Below are positions 34,993 to 43,080 of a stretch of 64,000 nt of DNA, in pieces; the stretch's first letter is position 1; every line of letters begins with the position of its first letter. The stretch comes from Elstera cyanobacteriorum (lineage in GTDB: Bacteria > Pseudomonadota > Alphaproteobacteria > Elsterales > Elsteraceae). The stretch spans positions 1 through 64,000 of the forward strand of contig NZ_NOXS01000031.1 in NCBI RefSeq assembly GCF_002251735.1, read 5' to 3'. Both the position numbers and the translations under genes were made by a program. The notes beneath the pieces were generated by a model, which saw only the letters and a list, made by a program, of their open reading frames with translations, ran no database searches and was not told where the DNA came from.

Positions 34993-35883
34993 ATGGAGTT
35001 TACCGTCGGCCCCATTCAGGGTTTCTGGTCCGCCGATGCCTGGCACGACTTTTACGTCCGTCTCGCCGATACCCCCGGTGTTGACCGAGTGGTCATGGGG
35101 GAATTGATCTGCTCGAAGCGTCTGCCCTTTTATCAAGACCGGCTGCCCGATGCGATCGAACGTCTCCAGGCGTCCGGCAAGCAGGTGGCGATAACGAGCC
35201 TCGCCCTGGTTACCCTGCCGCGTGAACAGCGGATGACCGCCGACCTGTGGAGCCTTGGGGTGGAGGTTGAGATCAATGACCTCACGGCCTTAAACTCCCT
35301 CGTCGACGGGGCCCCTTTCTCGGTTGGGCCACTGGTGAACGTTTATAACGAAAGCAGCCTGCGCTGGTTGGCGCGGCGGGGGGCGCAGCGGGTCTCTCTG
35401 CCGCCCGAACTACCCCTCACTGCGGTGGCCGCGCTAACGGCAGCAAGTCCGGTGCCGGTAGAGGTTTGGGGGTGGGGACGCCTACCCTTAGCTTTGTCGG
35501 GCCGCTGTTATCATGCCCGCTACCATGACCGTCCGAAGGATCAATGCCTATTCGCATGCGCCGACGATCCCGATGGTCTGGCGGTGACAACGCTCGACGA
35601 TCAAGCCTTTCTGGCGATCAATGGTATTCAGACGCTATCGACCGCCTGCGCTAATCTGGCGGCACATCTGCCCGGCCTGCGCGCGGCCGGGGTGGCGAGC
35701 CTGCGCTTATCGCCGCAGACAATTGGTTTTTTTGAGATTGTCGGGCTGTTTCGGGCGTTACGTGCGGGGGAAATCGACGCGGCGACGCTGGCGGACCGGG
35801 CTTTGCCCTTAGCACTCGGTGGCGCTTTCTGCGATGGGTTTCTAAAGGGGCCGAGCGGTATCGCTTGGTCGGGGGCGGGATAA
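34993..35883 (+). CDS. ubiV: Oxygen-independent ubiquinone hydroxylation protein UbiV (U32 family)
   Basis: 296 residues from the ATG at 34993, starting MEFTVGPIQGFWSADAWHDFY. Cluster cysteines lie in SGRCYHARYHDRPKDQCLFAC, with one near residue 40 (GELICSKRLPFYQDR). It is the partner of UbiU. Its last 42 bases overlap the end of the convergent nnrS copy 2. All three accessory genes are present and look intact, so the set should be able to work. Confidence 0.92.
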   Translation: MEFTVGPIQGFWSADAWHDFYVRLADTPGVDRVVMGELICSKRLPFYQDRLPDAIERLQASGKQVAITSLALVTLPREQRMTADLWSLGVEVEINDLTALNSLVDGAPFSVGPLVNVYNESSLRWLARRGAQRVSLPPELPLTAVAALTAASPVPVEVWGWGRLPLALSGRCYHARYHDRPKDQCLFACADDPDGLAVTTLDDQAFLAINGIQTLSTACANLAAHLPGLRAAGVASLRLSPQTIGFFEIVGLFRALRAGEIDAATLADRALPLALGGAFCDGFLKGPSGIAWSGAG

Positions 35884-37071
35884 CCAGCCCTGGGCCAAGG
35901 CGCGCGCACTGCAGGCCCATCCCAGGCTCCAGGCGATTGCGGCAAACCATAGCAGCGGTGAGGGCGTCGGTCCGGCAGTGAGGCGCAGGGGCGTCGCCAG
36001 CAGAATTAGGGCTAGGGCAGAGCGACACCAGCGGAGATCGGCACGCGGCAGGGGCCCTAGGGTGGTGGCGAGGCGTACCATCACCGCCAAGCTCATCGTG
36101 CCTAAGGCGCCAACCGCCGCAGCGTGGCGTGCGGTATCGCCGGAGGTCCAGCCGCACGCTGCCACGGCCGCCAGTAGAACCGATAGGCTCGCCCAGGCAT
36201 AGCCAAAATGCAGGGCGCGCACCTTCAATGGCAACGGTAACCACCCCCGCCAGCGGGCCAAGCGCGCCAAATGCAGCCCGCCTACCACGGCCAGGACCAG
36301 CGCTACGGCAGGAGACTGTAAATCGGCCACGATGAGGCCCAGCGCGGGCAAAGTGACTGCCATGATCCATCGGTCGAAGCCGTTTGGGGCGGCAATGGCC
36401 ATCCGGCACTTCCGGTCGAGGCAGGCGCTTCGGGTTAGACTCGGTGTCAGCCGCCCGCCAACGAGGAAAATCAACCACAACGCCAAGGTCAAGGCCGCCC
36501 GCAGTGTCCCAGGCCAAAGCTGCCAGAACTGGGGGTAGGTTTCGAGCAAGAAGAGCGCTCGGCTGGCCCCACATCCGACAGTCAGTACCGCGACTGCACC
36601 GATTTCCGGCCAATGGGGCCAGGGTCCGGGGAAGCGAGCCTCACGCAGTAGAGCACCCAGGACAGCCGCTGGGAAGGCGGCATCTATGATGACCAATATT
36701 CCCGGCGTCATGAGCGGGGCAGGGAGGGGCAGGCGGGCTAAGAGCCAGAGGAAAACCAGCCCCGCCAGCGGCACGCCATGGCGCGGCAGGCGGCGGGATC
36801 GGTTCGGCATGACGGAGAGAAGATAGCCCGCGACCACGGCAGGCAAGAAACCAAACAGCATTTCTCGCGTATGCCAGAGGCGCGGTGGCAGGCCCGCCAG
36901 GTCAGACACCCCCATCGCCTGGGCCGCAAGCCACAGGGGAACGCTTAGGCTTGCCAGCAGCGCCGCCCCCAAAAACAAGGGGCGGTGCGGCACGGCGAAC
37001 CCCCAGCGACCCCTTGCGACCAGACGGTCCCTTAGGGAAGACGGTTCGGGGTGGCGCTGGATCAGCCGCAT
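35842..37071 (-). CDS. nnrS: NnrS family membrane protein, copy 2
   Basis: 409 residues from the ATG at 37071 (a start ten codons earlier at 37101 is possible but lies deeper in the preceding gene). About 12 helices; early region FAVPHRPLFLGAALLASLSVPLW and LWHTREMLFGFLPAVVAGYLLSVMPN carry the family pattern with His. Overlaps the DUF2249 gene by 10 bp, forming a two-gene unit with an NnrR-like box in front. Contribution to NO tolerance is assumed from the family. Confidence 0.85.
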   Translation of the reverse strand: MRLIQRHPEPSSLRDRLVARGRWGFAVPHRPLFLGAALLASLSVPLWLAAQAMGVSDLAGLPPRLWHTREMLFGFLPAVVAGYLLSVMPNRSRRLPRHGVPLAGLVFLWLLARLPLPAPLMTPGILVIIDAAFPAAVLGALLREARFPGPWPHWPEIGAVAVLTVGCGASRALFLLETYPQFWQLWPGTLRAALTLALWLIFLVGGRLTPSLTRSACLDRKCRMAIAAPNGFDRWIMAVTLPALGLIVADLQSPAVALVLAVVGGLHLARLARWRGWLPLPLKVRALHFGYAWASLSVLLAAVAACGWTSGDTARHAAAVGALGTMSLAVMVRLATTLGPLPRADLRWCRSALALILLATPLRLTAGPTPSPLLWFAAIAWSLGWACSARALAQGWLSRPRPSDTARPL

Positions 37072-37379
37072 CCCCCGGCACCGTTCGAGCCGCACCCGCA
37101 CTGGGCCTTGGCGGCGGGGGCCTCGGTATGAACAGCGGTCTTACCGACGACGACGCGCCAATCCTGCGGCCCGCTCTCACTATACGCCCAGGTGAAATAG
37201 CCGGGCACATGTTGATCGAACTGGTGGCGCAGCCCCAGCGGGTCATGATCGTTAATAAGTTCGACGGCCTCGCCGGGTTGCAGAGCGGCGAACTGCACGA
37301 AAACCAACCGATGCCGTTCGGGGTGGGGCAGTGTGCGGAGGTCGAGGGTAGCGACGGTTTGAGGAAGGGCAGCCAACAT
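37062..37379 (-). CDS. DUF2249 protein with Cys/Gly-rich tail
   Basis: 105 residues. The core (TLDLRTLPHPERHRLVFVQF, then INDHDPLGLRHQFDQHVPG, FTWAYSESGPQDWRVVVGK) is the DUF2249 fold, a TusA-like small domain often met beside NnrS and denitrification genes. The last 14 residues include CGCGSNGAGGCG, a likely metal-binding tail. Function unknown. It precedes nnrS copy 2 with a 10 bp overlap. Confidence 0.85.
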   Translation of the reverse strand: MLAALPQTVATLDLRTLPHPERHRLVFVQFAALQPGEAVELINDHDPLGLRHQFDQHVPGYFTWAYSESGPQDWRVVVGKTAVHTEAPAAKAQCGCGSNGAGGCG

Positions 37380-37444
37380 GGGGTTTCTCGCAAGGATCGA
37401 TGAGTGAGGACCGCGAGCCTGCCCGTTTCTGGCTACCCCCGTCT

Positions 37445-37458
37445 TTGCGGTGCAGCAA
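37445..37458 (-). promoter_or_regulatory. NnrR-like box for DUF2249-nnrS
   Basis: TTGCG-GTGC-AGCAA matches TTGCG-N4-CGCAA at 9 of 10 positions and lies 66 bp before the DUF2249 start and 15 bp after the stop of the NnrR-like regulator gene. I saw no good -10 at the expected distance. Confidence 0.45.
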
Positions 37459-37472
37459 ACCGGCCGGTGATT

Positions 37473-38177
37473 TTACTCCGCCACGCGCTCTGCAATTGCC
37501 GTTAGGGCGAATGTATCCCGCACCAATAGATTTTTCCGTTTGGAATCGATTAGACCCTGGGTATCCCAAGCGGCCATGATGCGGCTCGCGGTATGCAGCG
37601 TCGTGCCGGTCATTTCGGCGATATCTTGGCGGGTAATCGGAAAATCTAACAGCACCCCACCCTCGGCAGGTCGCCCAGATCGTTCGGCGAGATGCAAGAC
37701 GGCGTGGGCAATGCGGCGCTCAACTTCTTCTGTAGTTAGCTCTTGGATGCGGGTATGCGCTTCCTGCAAGCGCTGCCCAACGGCATGCAAGGCATTCTGG
37801 GCAAAGGCGGGGCTGAGGGAGAGGAAGGACGACCAGAGCGCTGCGTTCCAAAACAACATTCGGCTATCGGTCAAGGCGATGGCCGTTGCCGGATAATCCG
37901 GGCGGGCCAGCGCTTGAGCAATGCCGAATAGATCGCCAGGGTTCACATGTCGTACGATAACCTGATGTCCATCGCGTGTTGTCTGCACTACCTTCAGGCG
38001 CCCAAATAGCAGGACGTAGAAACTATCCGCCATCGCCCCTTGCGTGAATACACTGCTGCCGGGGGAAACCTGCCGGGGACTGGCGTGGTTCAGCATCGTG
38101 CCGAGATCCGCTGCCGGAGTATTCTGAAAAATGGGGAAACTGCGGACCAGCGCCTGATCCAATTTCTCTGTGACCAT
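37473..38177 (-). CDS. Crp/Fnr-family regulator, NnrR/Dnr-like
   Basis: 234 residues: sensor domain 20-125 (GSSVFTQGAMADSFYVLLFGRLKV), dimer helix, and a winged helix with ITRQDIAEMTGTTLHTASRIMAAWD near residue 180. No N-terminal Cys cluster. The location among nnrS genes and the presence of TTGCG-N4-CGCAA boxes make an NnrR (NO-responsive, haem-dependent) assignment likely. It would drive the nnrS and nrdDG promoters; direct evidence is only positional. Confidence 0.82.
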   Translation of the reverse strand: MVTEKLDQALVRSFPIFQNTPAADLGTMLNHASPRQVSPGSSVFTQGAMADSFYVLLFGRLKVVQTTRDGHQVIVRHVNPGDLFGIAQALARPDYPATAIALTDSRMLFWNAALWSSFLSLSPAFAQNALHAVGQRLQEAHTRIQELTTEEVERRIAHAVLHLAERSGRPAEGGVLLDFPITRQDIAEMTGTTLHTASRIMAAWDTQGLIDSKRKNLLVRDTFALTAIAERVAE

Positions 38178-38253
38178 ACCCGCCTCGTGCCAAGTCAGTG
38201 TTACGGCGCACGCATTTCAGACTCGCCGAAACCGTGCCAAACTAGCGTCAAGC

Positions 38254-38295
38254 TTGCTCTGGCACAAGGCTACCGCAAGTGCGAGGCGGTATCAG
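38254..38295 (+). promoter_or_regulatory. Degenerate NnrR-like box before nnrS copy 3
   Basis: TTGCTCTGGCACAA (38254-38267) matches the TTGCG-N4-CGCAA pattern at 8 of 10. TATCAG at 38290-38295 could be the -10, giving a box near -41 and a leader of about 45 nt. Weak, but the spacing agrees with the better sites. Confidence 0.35.
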
Positions 38296-38345
38296 TTCCC
38301 CGCCTGGCTGACTTTAGGGCAGGCCTGTTTCGAGCGAGACCGCCC

Positions 38346-39488
38346 ATGCGCACACCTTTTTGGCTTTCTTCCGGCTTTCGACCATTTTTCCCGCTGGGGG
38401 CGCTCTGTATCGCTGTGTCGATCCTGATATGGGTGCCGCTCTATCTGGGGCTGGTTGTTCTGCCAACGGCCTTTTCCCCGCGCGACTGGCATATTCATAT
38501 GCTGCTCTTCGGTGGGATTGGGGCCATTATTGCCGGCTTTCTGCTGACGGCCGTCGCCAATTGGACGAGCCGCCCGTCCATCGGGGGTTGGCGGTTGGCC
38601 GCGGTAGTGGTGGTTTGGGCGGCAGGACGCGCGGCAATCAGTGTTTCGGCGGGTCTCAATCCTTGGATGGTCGCTGCAATCGACCTGGCTTTCTATGCGC
38701 TTCTCGCCGCCTTAATCTTGGCTGAATTATTGGCCGCAAAGAATAACCGCAATATAAAGATTGTTGCGATTTTGATTCTGCTGTTGCTGGCCGATGCGGC
38801 GTTTCATGTGGAGATCGCCTATCACGGTAGTGCGCAGGTAGCTTGGCGGGCGGGGCTCGGGTTAGTCATTTTGCTCAATCTTATAATTGGCGGACGGATC
38901 ATTCCGACCTTTACCCGCAACTGGCTGACCGCACGGTGGGACACTCGATTGCCGGCGCTGTTCAATCGGCTTGATGCGGCGGTATTGGTGCTCAGCGCGG
39001 TTGCCCTGATCGCCTGGGCTGCTGCGCCGGATGCGTCCTTAACAGCTGTGCCCTTGGCGCTGGCTGGCGGGGGTAATTTTCTTCGCATGGCCCGCTGGCG
39101 TGGACTGGCCACTTGGTCAGAGCCACTGCTGCTTGTTCTGCACTTGGCCTGGGGTGCCTTTGCTGCTGGGTTCTGGATGACCGCCGCGGCCAGTCTGGGT
39201 TGGGTCGATCTGGCGGCATCACCGCACCTATGGACCGCAGGAGCTATTGGTCTGATGACCATAGCCGTGATGATTCGCGCTACAAAAGGCCATTCTGGCC
39301 TGCCCCTAAAGGCCGATTGGGGTGATATCGCAATTTGCACCCTGATTACTATCGGAACGCTCGCGCGATTGCTGATGCCGATATTGCCGGAGAGGATAGC
39401 AACAGTGATGGGGTTCGCGGCACTGTCTTGGGCGGGTGGTTATATTATTTATTTTTTTAAGTATAATCGTCTTTTGCTTAGAAAGTAA
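38346..39488 (+). CDS. nnrS: NnrS family membrane protein, copy 3
   Basis: 380 residues from the ATG at 38346, starting MRTPFWLSSGFRPFFPLGAL, the classic NnrS opening. It continues WHIHMLLFGGIGAIIAGFLLTAVANWT with the His expected to bind metal. About 12 helices. Of the three copies this is closest to the canonical family in length and motifs. Divergent from the NnrR-like gene. Confidence 0.92.
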   Translation: MRTPFWLSSGFRPFFPLGALCIAVSILIWVPLYLGLVVLPTAFSPRDWHIHMLLFGGIGAIIAGFLLTAVANWTSRPSIGGWRLAAVVVVWAAGRAAISVSAGLNPWMVAAIDLAFYALLAALILAELLAAKNNRNIKIVAILILLLLADAAFHVEIAYHGSAQVAWRAGLGLVILLNLIIGGRIIPTFTRNWLTARWDTRLPALFNRLDAAVLVLSAVALIAWAAAPDASLTAVPLALAGGGNFLRMARWRGLATWSEPLLLVLHLAWGAFAAGFWMTAAASLGWVDLAASPHLWTAGAIGLMTIAVMIRATKGHSGLPLKADWGDIAICTLITIGTLARLLMPILPERIATVMGFAALSWAGGYIIYFFKYNRLLLRK

Positions 39489-39794
39489 TAAATATTTTGA
39501 TAATAAAAAATAGAGGCTGGCCTAAATAAGGTTTGATGTTTATGCTTTGGCCCATTGTCTGAGGGTTTTCAACAGGTTGCTAGGCTCTGTTGACAAAGGT
39601 GATTCCCAAATTTGGCCGGGCGTGATTCAACACTGGTCTTTGGGGAGACCGGTGGCATGCGTGGCGGTCTGACGGACGAGGAATGGGGGATCATCGGGGC
39701 GTGACTGTGTTCCGAAAATGCGTCCAGTCGACAGGAGAGTTCGGGCGCTTCTGACCGTGTCCCGAAAGCCCCGAATAGTAACAGGAGTTCTAAT
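39489..39794. other. Spacer with IS427-type fragment (39580-39703)
   Basis: After an AT-rich stretch, CTAG at 39580-39583 is followed by GCTCTGTTGACAAAGG, the same left end as the IS element at 57307. The start of a transposase follows (MRGGLTDEEWGIIGA) and breaks off at a TGA near 39703. Only about 120 bp of the element remain. From there to mobA I see only the mobA ribosome site ACAGGAG. Confidence 0.75.
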
Positions 39795-40421
39795 ATGTCG
39801 AGTTTTATGTCTGTAATGACCCCGCAATCTAGGTGGGGAGTTGCCATTTTGGCAGGCGGGCAGGGGGTGCGTATGGGAGGCCGAAAGCCCGAGTGCATAG
39901 ATGCCGGTCAACGCTTGATTGACAGGGCGCTCGGTCAAGCTCACCGCTGGGCTCCAAATATCTGCTTGTCGTTGCGATCACCAGATCAGATTCCAGAACT
40001 GCCCGGTGATATTACTGTAGTACTCGATCCGCCCGGAGACGTAGGACCGGCAGCTGGTCTGATTGCGGCACTGACTTGGGCTCAGTCTCAGAACCTCGCC
40101 GGTTTACTAACGATTCCCTGTGATATGCCGGATCTGCATTATGGAATTTGGGAGCGGCTGCTTACCGAAGTGGAGATTGCGTCTATTTCCGGAAATACAG
40201 CTCTATGCTTCATGCCGGTGGATACGAGGGGCTTCTGTCCTATCCTCACGCTCTGGCGAACCGAAGCTTTGCCCGGTATCAGGGAAGCTGTCGCGGGCGG
40301 GCGTCACGCCCTAAAGCATGTGATTTCCGAGCTTGGCGGACGTCGGGTGTCCGTTCCTGACGGATGGTTCGGGCGCAATATCAACACACCGGATGATTTA
40401 CGCTCTAGCCTAGCGATTTAG
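39795..40421 (+). CDS. mobA: Molybdenum cofactor guanylyltransferase MobA-like
   Basis: 208 residues, start supported by AGGAG 7 bases upstream. Nucleotidyltransferase motif LAGGQGVRMGGRKPE near residue 20 (LAGGxxxRMGxxK), then LDPPGDVGPAAGL and TIPCDMPDL, where the Asp binds metal. MobA attaches GMP to molybdopterin to make bis-MGD, the form used by NarG. Its own GC content and codon use look less extreme than the nar genes. It completes the cofactor genes of the island with moaA and mog. Confidence 0.9.
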   Translation: MSSFMSVMTPQSRWGVAILAGGQGVRMGGRKPECIDAGQRLIDRALGQAHRWAPNICLSLRSPDQIPELPGDITVVLDPPGDVGPAAGLIAALTWAQSQNLAGLLTIPCDMPDLHYGIWERLLTEVEIASISGNTALCFMPVDTRGFCPILTLWRTEALPGIREAVAGGRHALKHVISELGGRRVSVPDGWFGRNINTPDDLRSSLAI

Positions 40422-40568
40422 ATAGCTACCGTAAAAACGGTACTCTGAAGTCGTGTCTGATTGTGAAGCGCCGGAAGTCTGTGAGGCGGCCTTTAGAGGG
40501 CTGATCACAGCCCGAGCGAAAAATGAGCGCTTGCGGGTCGACGTTGGAACCACAGACCACAGCCTTAG

Positions 40569-41406
40569 GTTCCGGACCCATAAACTCTCTTTTCAAGCCA
40601 ATGTAGTTATGATTCAAAGCCTCGTGCTGGAGGCTTTGAATGAGCGACGCACCTTTCTGGCTGAGCGACGAGCAGTTTTCACGGCTTGAACCGCATCTTC
40701 CGCAGGATACGCGCGGGAAGGCGCGGGTGGACGACCGGCGGGTTATCAGCGGCATCATTCATGTGCTGAAATCGGGGTGCCGTTGGGTGGATGCGCCCTC
40801 GATCTACGGGCCGCGCAAGACGCTCTATAATCGCTTCGTCCGCTGGGGCGACAAAGGCATCTGGCAGGGGATTTTCAAGGCGCTTGCCGCTGCAGGCGGG
40901 CCTCCAGCAGAGGTGTTGATCGACAGTTCCGCTGTGAAAGCGCACCGCTGTGCTGCGGGCGGAAAAGGGGGGAACGGGCGCAGGCGATTGGTCGCTCGCG
41001 GGGTGGTCGGACAACGAAAATCCATGCGCTGACCGATGCCTTTTGCCGCCCCATCGCGTTTCTGCTGACCGGCGGACAGGTGGCGGATTGCAAAGCCGCC
41101 GATGCACTGCTCGACGCGCTGCCGAAAACCGCACTTCTGCATGGCGACAAGGGCTATGACAGCAATGCCGTCCGCCGAAAAATCGAGAGCAAAGGGACCG
41201 CCCCCAACATCCCGCCAAAGGCTAACCGCCGATGGAAAAACTGTTTCTCACCAGCCCTTTACCGCAAGCGAAACGCCATTGAGCGCATGTTTTGCCGCCT
41301 CAAAGACTTCCGCCGTATCGCAACTCGATACGACCGAAGGGCAACTGTCTTTATGGCCGCCATCTGCATCGCCGCGACCGTCAGCTATTGGTTATGAGTC
41401 TGGAGC
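40569..41406 (+). mobile_element. IS5-family (IS427-group) element, two-frame transposase
   Basis: 838 bp with imperfect 15 bp ends (GTTCCGGACCCATAA, and GCTCCAGACTCATAA inverted). It is flanked by TTAG at 40565-40568 and CTAG at 41407-41410, both of the YTAR target type. The transposase is read in two frames, 40640 to about 40970 and from there to 41397, meeting at AAAAGGGGGG (40963-40972). The group uses -1 slippage at such a site. The motifs LIDSSAVKAHRC, LLHGDKGYDSNAV and RKRNAIERMFCRLKDFRRIATRYD make up a full DDE domain, so this copy may be active. Confidence 0.85.
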
Positions 41407-41660
41407 CTAGTGAACATGGTGTGGATTACAGTACGTATTCGCCGTAGAATCGTAAGCGGTGTTCCGCTCACACGTTGGAGTGGTAGTTCCACGGGAGCAG
41501 GTCGTCGATCTGGCTCTGCTTATGGCCTTTGACGATGGCGGTGAGGGTTGCAGTCAACCAAGCCTGTGGGTCGATACCGTTCATTTTGCAGGTCTCGATC
41601 AACGAGGCGATGACGGCCCAGTTTTCGGCTCCGGTGTCATGGCCTGCGAAGAGGGCGTTT

Positions 41661-41723
41661 TTTCGGTTATGCATAGATTTCCATAACCGAAATTATGCGG
41701 AGCGCCGGATTATGCGCAGGTGC
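41661..41723. repeat. RIT left end: palindromic core plus inverted repeat
   Basis: 41661-41692 is TTTCGGTTATG, a 10 bp spacer CATAGATTTC, then CATAACCGAAA: a perfect 11 bp palindrome with the geometry of a tyrosine-recombinase core site. It runs into the 39 bp terminal repeat (41685-41723), which contains GCGGAGCGCCGG and two spaced ATTATG motifs. Confidence 0.75.
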
Positions 41724-41838
41724 GTGTTTTCAGATGGGGCCAACACGCGGTCTTTTGCTCTCTGCCGCACGGCGTGACTGATTTCATCTACACATAATAC
41801 CGTTCCTCTCCACCCAACGAATTGGAGAGGAAGTTTTC

Positions 41839-43080
41839 ATGAAGGCAGATCTTTTGCAGCCCGATCCACGCCAGTGGATATCGAGCAGCGTCATCGCATC
41901 AGTCGAAGATGAGTATGTCGCCCAGCTTCGAGCAGGCGGATATCATTCCAACACCGTGCGCGTGTATTTGGCCTGTGTCGCCCACTTCGCGAAGTGGGTT
42001 ACCGAAGCGGGCTTGGGCCTCATGCTGATCAATGAAGCTGCGCAGCAGCAGTTTCTCGACCAGCATTTGCCGTCTTGCACGTGCCGCCCGCCAGTTCGCA
42101 AACTGCGTCACGAGTTGCGCGTCGCCATTCGTCATCTCTTGGGTGTACTTCGCGCTCAGGGCCAGATTCCGCTTGCGGAGCAGAAGGATCACGTCAGCTG
42201 TGAGCTGGCATATTTCGATCGGCACATGCGCGATGTCGGCGGTCTGGCGGACACGACACGGCAGCAGCGGATCCAGATCGTTCGCCGATTGCTTATTGAG
42301 CAGTTTGGCGACGGCGAGATTGTCCCTGAGAAGCTCGATCCCGACCACATTCGACACTTTGTCCTGGGCCAAGGCCGCGGTTGGAGCGCCGGGGCTGTGC
42401 GCGTCGCTGGTGGAACCGTTGGCTGCTATTTGAAGTTCCGCAATATGTTGGGTGACGATGTCGGCAAGCTCCTGCGGGCAATCCCGCGCGCGGCGCATTG
42501 GCGCTTGGCTGCTTTACCTGATGTTTTATCATCGGCTCAGATTGACGCCGTTCTCGCCTCATTCGACGATCGGCTGCCGTCCCGACGACGCGCTTACGCC
42601 ATGGTGAGGTGCGTCGCGGATCTTGGGCTCAGGTGCTCTGAAGTCGTCAAACTGCGGATCGAGGATATCGACTGGCGGAACGGGATCATTCGCATTGCCA
42701 GAACCAAGACGCATTTCACCGATAGTCTTCCATTGCCGACCGCCACCGGCACCGCGATTGCAGATTATCTGCGTCACGAACGGCCCCAGACCAAGAGTCG
42801 CGCGATCTTCGTGCGCCATGTCGCGCCGTACGACGTTCCCATCAAGGAAGGAGTTGCGAAGCATGCGGTGATCGCCGCCTTTGCTCGATGTGGGTGGCAT
42901 CGAACCGATCCGCACGTGCTTCGCCACAGCGTCGCAAGTCGGCTGCTCCGCGATGGTACCCCCATGAAGCATATTGCCGATATCCTGCGGCACCGCAGCC
43001 TCGATACGTCGAAGATCTACACCAAGATCGATCTCCGTCGGCTGTCTGCCGTGGCGATGCCCTGGCCAGGGAGGGCGTGA
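41839..43080 (+). CDS. RIT tyrosine recombinase A
   Basis: 413 residues, preceded by GAGAGGAAGTTTTC. The N-terminal SAM-like core-binding domain is followed by a catalytic domain with Arg in DLGLRCSEVVKLR near residue 265, HVLRHSVASRLL and HRSLDTSKIYTKID (His, Arg, His, Tyr). First and longest of the trio. Its stop overlaps the next start (TGATG), so the three proteins are made together. RIT recombinases are thought to act jointly in moving the element. Confidence 0.9.
   Translation: MKADLLQPDPRQWISSSVIASVEDEYVAQLRAGGYHSNTVRVYLACVAHFAKWVTEAGLGLMLINEAAQQQFLDQHLPSCTCRPPVRKLRHELRVAIRHLLGVLRAQGQIPLAEQKDHVSCELAYFDRHMRDVGGLADTTRQQRIQIVRRLLIEQFGDGEIVPEKLDPDHIRHFVLGQGRGWSAGAVRVAGGTVGCYLKFRNMLGDDVGKLLRAIPRAAHWRLAALPDVLSSAQIDAVLASFDDRLPSRRRAYAMVRCVADLGLRCSEVVKLRIEDIDWRNGIIRIARTKTHFTDSLPLPTATGTAIADYLRHERPQTKSRAIFVRHVAPYDVPIKEGVAKHAVIAAFARCGWHRTDPHVLRHSVASRLLRDGTPMKHIADILRHRSLDTSKIYTKIDLRRLSAVAMPWPGRA

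Noticed and set aside
37252-37569. Minus-strand frame between the DUF2249 gene and the NnrR-like gene
   Set aside because: Shadow frame in high-GC DNA overlapping both recognised genes.
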